From assembly GCA_033439295.1 (NCBI GenBank), contig JAVTLE010000023.1, forward strand, positions 1,772,530-1,836,529: a stretch of 64,000 bases of DNA. The letters run 5' to 3'. The notes under the pieces were generated by a model. The model was not told where the DNA came from and searched no databases. It worked only from the letters and a program-made list of their open reading frames with translations. The DNA comes from Deuterostichococcus epilithicus. Taxonomy: Eukaryota; Chlorophyta; Trebouxiophyceae; Prasiolales; Stichococcaceae. Position numbers and translations under genes: made by a program. Positions 13,152 to 24,847 of this stretch are shown here, piece by piece. Within the stretch, counting starts at the first letter, position 1. Each line of letters starts with the position of its first letter.

Positions 13152-16100
13152 ATGAGCGGCAAGGGCTACTCCCATGCCGGCAGGGCGGCGCTTCAGCCGC
13201 TGCTCAGCCTGCAGCACTTCCATGACACGGACTTTCAGGTGACTCTCACGGGGCGTGCGTCGGACACTGCCTGTGCAAGGCATCACTGAGCCCAGAGACG
13301 AGGGAGTCTAGGGTTTGAGGGAATGCGAGGCGCATGCCAGGTTCCAACAGTGTTGCGTCTGAACGCAGGTGGACATGCTCATGGACGAACTTGCAAAGGA
13401 GCTGTTACAGCCGCCCACAGAACAAACAGCGTCTGGCGCCGCAGTGCCAGCAAACGTGCGGCACGCGCCCAGAGATGCCACCAGCCTGTGCACGCCCCTG
13501 CTGGATCGCTTTGAGAGGTGGGTCTCACCGGCGCATGCGCACCGCCATCAAGCTCGCACCGGAGCCATGCAAGCACCGCCCGCAATGCCTGGACTGCTGC
13601 CAAGCTCGTATGTGTCATTGCGCCTGCCCGCAGGGCAGAGAGGGACCTGATCCGCCTGGAGAGCAGCGTCAGCGCCAAAGTGGACGCGCTGCAGGCGGAC
13701 GTGACGGCGAGGCATCGCGCCTTTGAGGTGCGCCTGGCCATGGACGAGTTTCCAACCGCAAGGCGCTACGCTCGTCGGCCGGGGAGCTGCATGTGCCCAT
13801 CACAAACAGCTATCTGCCACTGCACATATGGTGCGTATTTGGCTGACGGCAACAAGTGCACGGGTGTGTCTGTGCTCACAGGAACAAGTGGCGGGCCTGG
13901 AGACAGGGTTCGAGTCGCTGCAGGCTCGCTTTAATGAGCTGGATGGCCAGATGGCCAGTGCCGCGCAGGTCGCCACCCGTATCGGCGATCGCCTCCAGGT
14001 GTTTCTCGGCATCCTTGCTGGTACAGGGTCCAGGATTCGCTGAGGATACAACAATGTGGCTGCGCTTCCATGGGGCAGAGTCTTCAGATCAGCACGCCCA
14101 GACAGGTGCACAGGGCGAAACCAGCTCAGCACCGGCCGCTGAGTGGCGGTGCTGATGTCATGCCCGCCCATACGGCGCAGACGGCGGAGATATTCCGGGA
14201 GCGGGCAACGGAGGCGATCGACATGATCCAGTACCTGCAGGACTTCAGCCGCACCACTGACTTCAGCGACCTGACGCCCATCTTCCGCAAGGCCGAGGAC
14301 CTCGACCGTGCCGCGGTGCGGCCCCTCCCCGCCCGTCCCGTCATGCGCGCTGCAGCTTATGCGGGGCTGCGCTTTGAGCGCTGCTCCTGGCGCTGCGGCA
14401 AGGGTCTGCCTGGCCTTCGACTGCTGTGAACAGTCGCTCCTCAAGACAAGCTGGCCAGGAACTGACTAGGATTTGCAGTCGGGCAAGAACTGGCCAAGAA
14501 GAGCAGGCGATCCACTGGCTGTTGCCTTGAGCGCAGGCGATGACGGGGCGGATGCAGGCGCTGGCACAGGAGCTGGCCACCGCAAAGGAGCGCGCCGGCC
14601 TGGCCACCGACTTGCCGCCCGCTGCCGCCGCCCAGCAGCTGGTGCGCTGCCTGCTGCTGGCGCTCCGTCCGTCATCCCATGCACGAATGACATGGAGGCG
14701 TGGCCCGAGACCATGTCGCATAGCCTCCTTGCAGCCGCATCCCAGGTTACCCGCCACCCGCAACAGGGACCGTCCACTGCCGTGCAGGGCACCATCGAGT
14801 ACGCGGCGGCAAAGCTGGAGGAGTTCCGGCAGCAGCTGGAGCTCAAGGTGGTGACGCGCTTCGACACGGCGGTGGGCAAGGGCGACCACGCCGCCATGGC
14901 GCAGTGTGCGCGCATCATGTCCCACTTCCCCCGCGGCGCCGAAACCCTCATCAACGTGCGCACCTGCTCCGCTGCTGCCTCGACGAGTGGTGCCTTGATG
15001 CTGCCATGCGGCGTGGCCTGCGAAGAGGCGCTGGTTGCCGGGGATGGCATGACCTCAACATGCTGGGTGATCCTCAAACAGTTGCAGTGTGCTCCTCCTT
15101 CATGCTGCGCAACGGTGTGCAACCTGCATGCTGACGAGCTTGATGACGGAAATTCCACCACCCTCCTCGGACCTGGCACGCGGCGCAGAGGTACATCGCA
15201 TCGCGGCCCATGTTCATGGACGTGCGGGAGGTGCTGGGCCCGACGCCGGGGGTGGACGACGCCGCGGAGCCGGCGGGCGCTGCGCTGCACCAGCTCAACG
15301 CGATGCACAAGAGCATCGGCAGCGCGGTCGGCAAGGAAGCGACCGCCATGGCGCGCATCTTTCCCGACCCCTCCGCGGCGCTGGCCGCCTTCGTGACCCG
15401 CATCTTCGAGCAACGCCTCAAGGTGGGCTCCAGCACGCGCGCAGCCGCCCCGCAGGGCAGGGCAGGGCGTGTCAGAGGAAACACTCACAACACGCAAGTG
15501 TTGTGAAGCACCGTGCCAACTCCTGTGCCGCACGCCGGATAGGGGCGGCAAAGGACTGTTCTGTGCGCCGGCGGCAGGTGGCGCTGGAGGGGCTGCTGGT
15601 GGCGCCGGGGCCGGGCGCGCCGCCGGAGGAGCTGCAGCAGTACCTGCAGCTGCTGGCGGAGGCATACCGCCGCACGCACGCCCTCGCCGCCCAGCTGCAA
15701 CCCATTGCCGGCCCCGAGTGCAACACTGCGGTGCGCCTGCTTTGTGTCCCCGCGGTGAACGCCGAGGCCCAGCAGAGTCATTCGCGGCTGGATGGTGCGG
15801 CTGGCAGCATTGCCCGGTGATGTGAAGGGGCGCTTGCATGAGGCTGGTCGCCTGCGCTGAGCACTGCAACGGCGATCACGATCACTGCCCCCCAGCAACG
15901 CCCAGCGGCAGCGCTTGCGGTCGTGTGCTCTCCAGAGGTACCGTGTCCACCATGCGCCTGGATGCCCCTACCAGCAGGAGCTGGCGGACGTGGCGTTTGC
16001 GGAGGCGCTGGAGGAGTATGTGGACCTGGAGCTGGCGTGGCTGCAGCAGCTGTACGAGACGCACGTGGCGCCTGGCCCCGGAACCCTCTCCCTGCAGCTC

Positions 16101-18432
16101 GTTACCGACTTCTTCGCCTGGAACCGGGAGGTGCGCGGCAGGTGGACAGCCACCCAGGAAGAAGTTGCTCCCGCATGCCCTGCTGCCGGCGGAGCGCCAG
16201 AGCCGCTGCATTCCCGCTGCAGTCCCCGGCTCGTTGGATCAATAACCCTGCAAATCCAGCATGGAAGCGTGCCTTATGCGGTCTTCGATACCGCTCATGC
16301 GGTGACTTCGCCAAGCATGTGCCTATCATCTGTGCAGGCGGTGGAACGGAGCGGGGTGGTGTGCCCGGAGGGGGAGCGGCCGGCGGCCGTGCGCGCCTTG
16401 TTCCACTCCTCCACCGTGGACCGCGCCTCCACCGGCTGCCTCCTGGAGCAGGTGCAGAAACTGTTGCACAAACAGCGTGCTGAGCATTGTGGGGAACATT
16501 CGGCTGGGTGTGCGGCGCCTGGCTGGGGGTCCTGCTCAGCAGCCCAGCGTCGCCTTTCTCTTAAAAAATTTATTTCAAGCTTGACGCCCGGGTGCTGAAT
16601 GCGCTGCCGCCCGCGAGGCAGCATGCAGTGCCCCATGCGATATGGCCACCGTCAGTGCACTGGACTGGCCCAAGTAGATACGCTGCTGTCGCCACGGCGG
16701 CAGGTGGCGACGCATGTGATCGGAGCGCTGATGGAGGCGGTAGAGCTGGCGCGGCGGGCGGGCGGCAAGCCCTTCCAGCCGGCGCCGGACATGCGGGGCC
16801 CCGCGCTGCTCAATAAGGCCGCCTACCCTGTCGCCGCCGAGGGCATCGGCAAGGTGCTCGCCGCCGTCAACATCGCCGCCTCCATCATCCGGGTGATTCT
16901 TGGGACTTTGCTCACCTGGTCTTGATGGGGCAGGTGTTTGAGCACGACCTGTGAGATGCGCAAACCTGGACAGCTGGTGCGCTGCCTCCCACAAAGCCCG
17001 GCTTTGAAGCGACTCTGACACTGCTGCCTGTGCCCGCCACGCGCAGCTGTTGCAGCAGCACTACACCGGTGTGGTGGAGCCGGCGGTGGAGGTCAGCCCC
17101 CCAGAGGCGGCCAGCTGCGCGACGGGGCTGGCGGCGCTGACGCGCGCCGTCGAGGACCGCGTCACCGCCGCCCTCGCTGCCTCCATCTCCTACCTCGCCG
17201 CCCAGGCACGCTTGGCCTCCTGCCCCGCGGCACAGCCTGTACGAGCCTGTATGAAGGATCTCGCATGACCAGCGGATCAGGCGAGGGGACAGGAAAGATA
17301 ATTCCGGCTGAGCAGGACCGGGGTGCTGCATTTGGCAACGGTGCTTGGCCAGCACCTCGTATTGAGCGAGCCCAGCAGCGCTGACGCGCTCCCCTCCAGT
17401 GCAAAGGGCCAGAGACCAGTTGCCTGGGTCGGCCGAATCCACATGTCACAGTCAACCTCCCTTGGTGCGTGCATGAGTGACATGTCGCTTGCCCTGCTGG
17501 GGTGCAGGTGGACCGCACGCTGGCGGCGGAGCAGCGCAAGGCGGACTTTCTGCCAAAGGCGGACGGCGGCGCGGCGCTGGAGCTGGAGCGGCCCACGGAC
17601 GCGGCGCTGCTGGCCACGGCGCTGCTGCGCGCCGCCGCCCGCGTGGCCACCGCCAACCTGCACGGCGCCAACCTCTCCTCCTTCCTCGCCCAGGTGTCTG
17701 TCTGTGGCGCCACGCAGCGTTGCGGCTGTGACGGTTTCTGGCCACGAGTGACTGCAGTGCAGTGGCACCCATCTTGTCTGGCGCGGCAGGCCGGGCCAGA
17801 ATGCCGAGAAGTCAACGAACGCCCTCGAGCCAATCCAAGCGCGTGTGCGATCAGCGCTGCTGTGTGGTGGCGGCGCAGCTGGGGCGGCAGGTGCACAGCG
17901 TGCTGACGGGGCACATGCAGCGGTTCGTGTACAGCGCGACGGGCGCGCTGCGCTGGAAGCGGGACCTCACCGAGTACGCCGACTGGGCGCGCGCGCTGCG
18001 GGCGCCCCTCCTGGACGACCGCTTCCAGGAGCTGCAGGTGGGCCCTGGACCACCAGGTCACTCGGCGGCTCCAAGGCTCCCCATCATGCGTGGGTGCACC
18101 TCTGATGCTGCCACGACGGAGAATAGCACCATCTTGCCATTCTGGTGGCGTGTGGCCTGTCATGGGCGGGTCGGTGGCCAGCGGCCCCAAAAGAACATCT
18201 CATGCACCAACTGTATCGCGCCTAGGGCTGACCGCGAACATCCCGCCTGGAGTGGCTGCAGGCGCTGGGCAACGTGCTGGTGGTGGCGCCCACGGCGCTG
18301 CTGGGCCTGGTGGACGGCAGCCTGTGCATCAGCCACAGCGCCGCACTCAAGTTTATCCGCCTGCGTGAGGATTTTAAGACCGCGCGCCTGCCCGGCGGCG
18401 CCTCCCTCGCAGATGTGTTTGCCGAGGACTGA
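13152..18432 (+). CDS. SEC10: Exocyst complex component SEC10 (EXOC5)
   Basis: SEC10 is a helical-rod subunit of the eight-protein exocyst, which tethers secretory vesicles to the plasma membrane. The family is recognised along the whole length: an N-terminal coiled coil (ERDLIRLESSVSAKVDALQ; GLETGFESLQARFNELDGQM; VATRIGDRLQ), AIDMIQYLQDFSR near 14.22 kb, LKVVTRFDTAVGKGDHAAMA with CARIMSHFPRGAETLI near 14.9 kb, then RPMFMDVREVLG and RIFPDPSAALAAFVTRIFEQ near 15.2-15.4 kb. Later blocks include LQQYLQLLAEAYRRTHALA and the C-terminal NVLVVAPTALLGLVDGSL, followed by FIRLREDFKTARLPGG before the stop. The ATG at 13152 opens a short first exon (MSGKGYSHAGRAAL...FHDTDFQ) spliced to VDMLMDELAKELL. There are about fifteen introns. 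It is convergent with the U2AF-like gene, whose stop lies 269 bp away. Confidence 0.9.
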
Positions 18433-18700
18433 TGCAGCATCTGCAGCGGAATATGCGCGCCCGCGGAAGCATGAACAAGACTGCTGATTGCCAGGTGGCA
18501 AACGTGAGAGGTGTGACGGATGATGTTGATCGTGAATCGTCTGGCAAAGTTGGAATCGCTGTGCGGGTGGCTACTTGTGACGCCGCTGCATCGAGCTGGA
18601 TGTTACAAACCATGGGAGGACCAACCGCAACGTAACTGCTGCACGATCAGAGACACGGGACCGTCAGGGTGTGTGACGCTCAACACACGCTGCACGAGTC

Positions 18701-20759
18701 TCACAAGCCGCCGGCCTGCATTGCGGGCGGGGGGCCAGGCAACTGCTGCATCGGTGGCGCCATGCCCGGCGTGGACGGTGGCATGCCGGGGGCTGCAAAT
18801 GTCGGCTGCGCCATGCCCGGCACCAGGCCCAGAGTTGCGTCTGCGTCCCACACTCCCGCCTGTGCCTGCGGCGCCACAGACGCACCAGTCTGCTGATGCT
18901 TGCGGCAGCGGCATGAGCAGGGTCGGCATAGGGCAATGGTCATGTCCAGGTCAGCTGCAAGCCGCACTGCACCGCCTTGATGAGTGGCCCTAGCGCACCT
19001 GCACGAAGGCCATCTCGGAGGAGAAGCGCGCGAAGATGGTATTGTCGTCAAAGGTGCGGCCGTGAAAGACCTCCTTGGCGGCAGTGGCCTCCGCCACCTG
19101 GGCGTACTTGAGGTACACACGCGCCGGCTCCAGCGCGGTCGCCGTCGGCGGCGGCAGCGGCGCCGCCACTCCCTGCAACGCGCCATACTTGCACGCCTCC
19201 TCCGCCAAGTCCTCTACCAGCTGCGCAAACATGGACAGCGGGAGGTGTCAAAATCGGCCGAGTCATGCTATACCTGGCCTGCAACACCTGTCTCGCAGCC
19301 GGGCTGCAGCAATGCACTAGGTGGTGCCGGATCGCTCCAGCTGCATGCGTTGTGGAGGCGCACGCAGCAGGGGCCAGCAGCGGGCGCAGAAGGCAGCAGT
19401 GCTTGGGGAAGGGCTGTAGCGCAGAGCTGGGAAGGCGCACATCGGATCGCTCCCGCGCCTCCAGCAACAGGCGGGCCTTGACCATGTTGTCCAGGCGCAG
19501 CACCGTGGACGGCTCCTGCCCCAACTGCGCCGCAAAGGCGGCCGCGGCGCCTATTGCGGCGGGCGGCGGCGCCGCCGCCGACTCCACGTAGCCCTTGGGC
19601 CGCCCCACGTTGGCATGCCGCCCGCACAGCTCCACCTTGTCCAGGTTCATCGCGTGGTGCGACAGCTCCTCCGTCCGCATTTCCACAAAGCCAAAGCGGC
19701 CTGTTCAGGGAGTTGATGTATTGAGTGCCGCAGTTGCGCTCCCACATCGGCACCCGCACTGCGCCGCAGCTGCTACAGGCCTTGTGGTAGGCTTTTTGGG
19801 GATGGCTGTGCCAAGTCATCAAATTGCATGCTGAACGCCTCGGGAGAGATCGATGATGCTGAGCAGGCTGTTGAGCATGCAGCAGTGCGGACGCATGCAA
19901 GCCCCCACCTGTGGCATCCAGCCGAACAGTGACTACCGGCGCATTTGGATGCGCTGCGGAAAGGGAAGGGATCGAGGTCAATCACATGTACCAACGAAGG
20001 GCGCGGACAACAGCAACAACGCCGCGGCATCTGCACCATTTCATGCAGCCGCCTGGAAGGGGCCTCGCAGGTGCAGGAGGGTGCTCGAAAGCTCACAGCT
20101 GATGTCCTGGCCGGCCTGGACCTCGATGCCGCACAGGTGCGCCAGGGAGGAATTGAATAGGTCGCGCAGCATGATGTCGGTGACCACGCCGATGGTCAGG
20201 TTGCCCACATACACCTCCCGCTGCTTCTTGTTCGACAGCAATGACCCACTGCTGTTCAGCGCCTGCGGCGTGTCAGGCCATCGCAACCGTCAAGGAGTGT
20301 TGATGGGTTGAAACTGCAGAGCTGCACATCTCCACTGAGCACACCAGCGATCGGTCTGCCATAGGACATTGGCACGGCCGAGCGCGTGCAGCCAGAGCAT
20401 CACCTGCTGCTGGAGCAACTGCTGCTGCGCGAGCAACTGCTTTTGGAGCTGCTGCTGTTGCAGTGCCATCAATGCCGCCTGCTGTGCCTGCATAGCACAC
20501 ACTCAGGTTTGGCAAACCAATGCCAGGTTGGCCGCCAAGAGGTAGCCGCCACACCCATCGAGTTGTTGCAGGTGGAATCGTGCAGACAGCCAGCCACGGC
20601 GTTTTAGAAACACAACTATACCTGCTGGGCTGGATCCTCCGCGCTGAAGCCGCTGCGCCGTCTGTCTGACCGATCTGACCGGTCTCGCGAGCGGCTGCGG
20701 CGGCGTGATGATTTACGATCATCCCGCTCCCTGGATCGACTGCGCGACCGCCTGCCCAT
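18701..20759 (-). CDS. U2AF large-subunit-like splicing factor (RS domain, RRM, UHM)
   Basis: U2AF65 recognises the polypyrimidine tract at 3' splice sites with U2AF35 and SF1. Here the first exon encodes an RS domain (MGRRSRSRSRERDD) and ends at PAQQ; the next is Gln-rich (ALMALQQQQLQKQLLAQQQ). One RRM follows (RNP2 VYVGNLTIGV near 20.2 kb, then VVTVRLDAT and RNP1-like GRFGFVEMRTEELS near 19.67 kb, ending GRHANVGRPKGYVE). A C-terminal UHM-like RRM runs from TVLRLDNMV through LVEDLAEEACKYG and ARVYLKYAQVAEATAAKEVF to IFARFSSEMAFVQ. Reading through the last donor would stop at 18990, but an in-phase CAG/GTGCGC donor joins a final exon rich in Pro, Gly and Met (LVPGMAQPTFAAPGMPPSTP) that stops at 18701. 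Only one canonical RRM is seen before the UHM, whereas U2AF65 has two; an undetected exon could hide the other. Confidence 0.8.
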
Positions 20760-21523
20760 GACTGCCGGCCGCTGTGGACAAGATTGCTGCCAGGCCACGG
20801 TTCGGACCCTGTTATTGAGCACGACGAAAAAAACGTTATGCACCGTTCGGGACCCATGGCAATGTGGCGCTTCAGCATGTTCGTAACGTTTAGTGTGATG
20901 TTCTTCAGCCCTGTAATACTTTGAGAGCGTGAACGGTCGACAGTTCGCCCCAACAGGACCGCCTCACCTCACCTTATTTCCTGTTGCACGTGCAGGGAGT
21001 GTCACGCGCGTGAGCTCGCAGAACTGTTGGCAACAACTGATGTTTCTACAGGCAATGAATACCGATTGTGGCTGCGAACCTGAGATCCGCGCTGTTTGGC
21101 AAAGAAAAAAAGAAGGAATTTTGAGGAAATTGCCTATCAACTTGGATGCAGGATGTAGCTTTCTGCTTCCAAGGGGAACGATCAGGCAGCAACGGGAGCA
21201 GATTGCGGAAATGCATGCGCTCCGGGGAGCGAGCCAGCAGCACATTCGTCGCATTGCGTAGACTCAGCAAGGCCGTCTTGCCTGGCAGCTCCGCACGCCG
21301 CCACTGCTGCAAATTCGACATTCTAAAGCATTGCTCCCGTGGGGGCTGGCCGTCATCCACGCATTCAGTCCCCAGCGCAAGTTCTCTGTCGCTACGCCGC
21401 AGAGACAGGTCCGCTCGTCGCGCAAGGACCTTCGCACCAGCATCATCACGTCTCGCAACACGCACACGCTGAGTGGCGCTGCAGAGGCGTCGGCGCCGCA
21501 CAGCGGCAGGGCGCACCCCTGAC
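20760..21523. other. Divergent promoter region, U2AF-like / RPA12
   Basis: A 764-bp gap between two divergent start codons. A 183-codon minus frame (21046-21597) overlaps the first RPA12 exon but has no family resemblance, and I treat it as chance. No repeat was seen. Confidence 0.45.
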
Positions 21524-22771
21524 ATGACGCAATGGGATGTCACAATTGTGCCTCCAACAACAGTTCCCATGGACGAGGAGGGAGAGCTGGTGGACAATCG
21601 CGTCGACCGGGATCAGTACAGAAGCCGGCTGTGGTACGGCGGCATGTACGTGTCATGCATCATGCATAGGCAGCCTAACGCTGCACGTCTGACTTCTGAC
21701 ACACAAGCTGTTTCATCAAACAGGATGTTCTCACCCATCACGGGAGAGTTCATGGACTTTCAAAATGCAGAGCACGTGCTGAAATGCCCAAGCACCGGCA
21801 TCACCCTCGACTATGACCGTGCGATGGCAACTCGATTGTTTGTCCACTGCAATCATTGGTTTGAAACATGTTGATGCAGTACAATCGATGTCCTCAGAAG
21901 CTTGCCGTCTGACACAAGCTTGCATCTGCTGCTCAGTGATCAACGGCTTCACGGTGAAAAGGGACTCGAAGTGGGATGTGAGGGCTCCTGCCCTCTGCTT
22001 TATGTGCCTCAAGCTCCGGCACTGCCCTCCAGTGCATAGCTGCAGCATGCATGGGTGCTCACCTTGTGCCACGTGTCTGCGGTGCAGCGGTACCGGAAAG
22101 AACATAAACTTGACCCGCTGGTGAAGGACTATGAGGAGATTGACACCGCGCCCAACTTCAAGCGTGCCACGGTAGGATTTCGTCCATCGTTCTCATGGCG
22201 TCTGGCCGCAGATTGGGCGGGCAGTATCGGAATCTTGCGGGCATGACAACGAAGGCATTCAGCCACAGCCAACTTGACACTTCCGCCTTGTGCGGTCTGC
22301 AGATCGAGGAGGTGTGCGAGAAATGTGGCCACGACAAGATGGAATACTTCACCATGCAGCTGCGCTCTGCTGACGAGGGTCAGACGGTGCGCTGCAGTGG
22401 CAGTCCTGCAGCCATCGTCGTTATCATTGTGCTGTGGGCTTTCTCACATCTCTTAGATCACGCTGCGCTTGCATCCGCTGAATAGTGCGATCTGGTGTTG
22501 CAGGTGTTCTTCGAGTGTCCGAAATGCGGGTGCGTCGGCGCATTTCGTGCTGGCATCCCAGCATGTCTGGCAGCAGACTGTTCGCTGGAAGCCTGCTGCT
22601 AAATCACCTCTGCTGTTCATCGTGCAGGCACAAATGGCGCACTGTGAGTCTGACGTGCAATTGTTCAAAACATATGTGGGTTTATTCCCAAGCTACAGTG
22701 CACCAATGTGTCCTTGCAATCCTGATCGCTGCTGTGTAACGCTGTACTCTGCTGCACCGCAGAACAACTGA
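21524..22771 (+). CDS. RPA12: DNA-directed RNA polymerase I subunit RPA12 (A12.2 type)
   Basis: Small Pol I subunit in the nucleolus; its C-terminal TFIIS-like zinc ribbon reaches the active site and supports RNA cleavage. The C-terminal ribbon is clear and split by introns: VCEKCGHDKMEYFTMQLRS near 22.33 kb, ADEGQT, then FFECPKCG, HKWRT and a final two-codon-plus-stop exon (N, N, stop) after a CAG at 22762. It has both CxxC pairs and the RSADE acidic hairpin. Exon 1 (21524-21645) ends at a GTACGT donor; removing a 78-base intron joins it in frame to MFSPITGEFMDFQNAEHVLK. That second block sits where the N-terminal ribbon should be, but only one cysteine (LKCPSTG) remains of the expected four. 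The acceptor before HKLDPLVKDYEEID near 22.1 kb is uncertain. The N-terminal 40 residues are longer than in plant or animal homologues. Confidence 0.8.
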
Positions 22772-23214
22772 CCGCTGGACTGGTTTGCGAGTTGCGGTGC
22801 TTGCGACGTCTCTTCAGGACGTTCGGTCATGCCTCTGTCGCGTCATGGAGACACTGCTTGTTATTCTGGTGCTTTGATTTGAACATCGGTTGTCGTGCTT
22901 GTGGTTTGTCGTCTGCTTGTTTAATTCTCAGTAGCACCCATCTATTGCTTTCCCCGCGTGTGCTGTGGCAAACCATTTCCAGTCTCGGTGACATGCTTTT
23001 GTTGTTCTGGCTGCTTGTTGGTACGGTGTCTTCAAAACCATTTTTCTATTGTGCCGGCTCCTTGCTGGCTAGAGGCAGTAGAAGAAGAAGGGGATTGCGA
23101 CGGGGGGTGTGTCGGACAGGGCAAAAACCTGACCCCCGGCATAGTCCGCCAGCACCCCGCCAACGCGGCAATCTGCACCCTCCGGCGGATAGTCGGCCTG
23201 ATTTACCTGAGCAG
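22772..23214. other. Intergenic, between convergent RPA12 and uL24m
   Basis: T- and G-rich sequence that probably holds the 3' ends of both convergent genes. Open frames continue from the flanks, but no independent exon is supported. Confidence 0.4.
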
Positions 23215-24284
23215 TCATCGCACGCAGCTTGCAGCAAAGCCTCGCCACGAAGATATGGTATGCCTGGCTGCGAGGCTGCCTGAGAGCCGCGCCGCCAGAG
23301 CCTGCCACCGGCCGCAGCCAAAGGCCACTCCGCTGCCTGTGCTGTACGTGCGCGCCCCCTTAGGCGGCTGCAGGCTGCCGGCTGCAAACTGCTGCTGCAG
23401 GTGCTGCGGCACATCACCTTCTGCCACCGTCTCCCTAATCGCCTCGGCCAGAGGCGTGTCCTTTGCGCCTGCACCACCCGCAGAGTGTGTTCAGACGCGC
23501 TGTGCGAGACCCCTGTCTGCAGTCTGTACTGGCCGACAAGACGCACTACAAGTCGACGATGTACGTTGACATTGTGATGATGAGCGCTGTGAATCACCCG
23601 GCAGTGGCCGCGGCTTCCTGCGCTGTTTGAGGATCTCTGGCCGCGGAATGACGGAGCCGGACGCCTTCTTCCCCCGCGTCACCCGCACCTGCTTGCCAGG
23701 AAGCAACGTATTCAGGTGAGGGCATGGTCCTTGCACATCAGCAGGAGATGAGGCGCTGCTCAGTGAGGACAAGCACGCAGCACCCGTGAACAGCTGCGCT
23801 GCTGTGTGCCTGCTTATATGAAAAAAAAGGGCACACCTTGGAGCCGTCCTCCAGGAAGCGCCAGGTCACGCGGACGGGCGCCTTCGTGACCGGGTCCACC
23901 AGCCGCACGTTGGAGTAGTGCAGTGGCGACTCTGTGGTGATGATGCCACCCGGGTTGTCCTCCGTGCGCTTGATGTGCCGCTTTGACTGCGGCAGAGCAG
24001 GAGAGCGTCGTGGTTAACGCTTGCAACCGTGACGCTGAGTGAAGGAATACAATGCAAAAAGGCCTTTGATCACATAACAAGGCCGTTTGGCTGGGTCAGC
24101 ACAAACCCACCAGGTTGCGGCCCTCCACGATGACGCGCGGCACACGATCATCCCGAATGACCTTGGACACGGTGCCCAGCTGCCCCTTATCCTTGCCTAC
24201 CGTGATCTGCACGGTGTCTCCCCGGAGGATCTTCCACTTTCCGCGCAGGAACTGAGGCTTGATTGCCTTCTTCAGTACGCCCAT
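23215..24284 (-). CDS. Mitochondrial large-subunit ribosomal protein uL24m
   Basis: KOW-domain protein that binds 23S-type rRNA early in large-subunit assembly. The ATG at 24284 gives MGVLKKAIKPQFLRGKWKIL, the start expected of plant mitochondrial L24 (MGW... then WKILRGD). The KOW motif follows (RGDTVQITVGKDKGQLGTVS, then VIVEGRNLV). Next exon: SKRHIKRTEDNPGGIITTES with LHYSNVRLVDPVTKAPVRV, then WRFLEDGSKVRVTRG and SGSVIPRPEILKQRRKPRPL. An in-phase splice adds AKDTPLAEAIRETVAEGDVP and a tail of about 60 residues beyond the usual plant end, stopping at 23215. Plastid and bacterial L24 lack the IPRPEILKxR block, which is why I choose the mitochondrial form. It shares an upstream region with the divergent NDOR1 gene. 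Confidence 0.85.
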
Positions 24285-24847
24285 GGCACCGCTGCTAGCG
24301 GTGGCTGGGTTGTGCTCTGCAGGGCAACAGCTTGGCGTGTCCTGTATTGCTGCCAATCAGACGAGCTGGAGCCCTGACATCCTATTGGGCTTTGACGCGT
24401 CCCGCAGCCGTGCGACACCTAGAGTGAACGTTGTCTGTGTGTGTGGACCTTCAGAGGCTGCTGCATGGCGCAAGGCTGTTTGCGGCGGCGCGAGACCGAT
24501 ACGTGTTTTAGAAGTCAAGGCAAACCCAGATTCAAGCAGATTGCACACCGCGTTCGGCGAGCTGTGGGCTTCTTGGGGAAGCAGGACGTTGCCTGCACGT
24601 GCCTACATGCCGGGGCTTGTTCACAGCAAGCGCAGAAGCTCCTTTCCACTTAGCAAGCTTTGATTGACGGCCATTGTCGATCTTTTGACTGGTGCACTGC
24701 CTGGAATCGCACTCGCAAACTGTTTGACAACGAGCCATGTGCAGCGCTGTGGGCAGTGCAGCAGCGCCGTGAGGGCGTCAGCTGGACGAGCCGACTTCCT
24801 GCATCTTGGCGGGGGCCACCACGACAGAGGAAGCAAATCTGAACAAG
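24285..24847. other. Divergent promoter region, uL24m / NDOR1
   Basis: 563 bp between two divergent start codons. The uL24m frame stays open upstream to 24356 without homology. No other feature was seen. Confidence 0.45.

Noticed and set aside
14466-15869. 467-codon open frame on the minus strand
   Set aside because: It lies antisense to SEC10 exons and introns, is Ala/Pro/Arg low complexity, and has no family resemblance. GC-rich coding DNA leaves the opposite strand open.
18990-19232. Ending the U2AF-like protein at the TAG at 18990
   Set aside because: A CAG/GTGCGC donor just before that stop joins in phase to a clearly protein-like Pro/Gly/Met-rich exon, so the longer C-terminus is preferred.
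21046-21597. 183-codon minus frame upstream of RPA12
   Set aside because: It overlaps the supported first exon of RPA12 on the other strand and has no recognisable domain or splice support.
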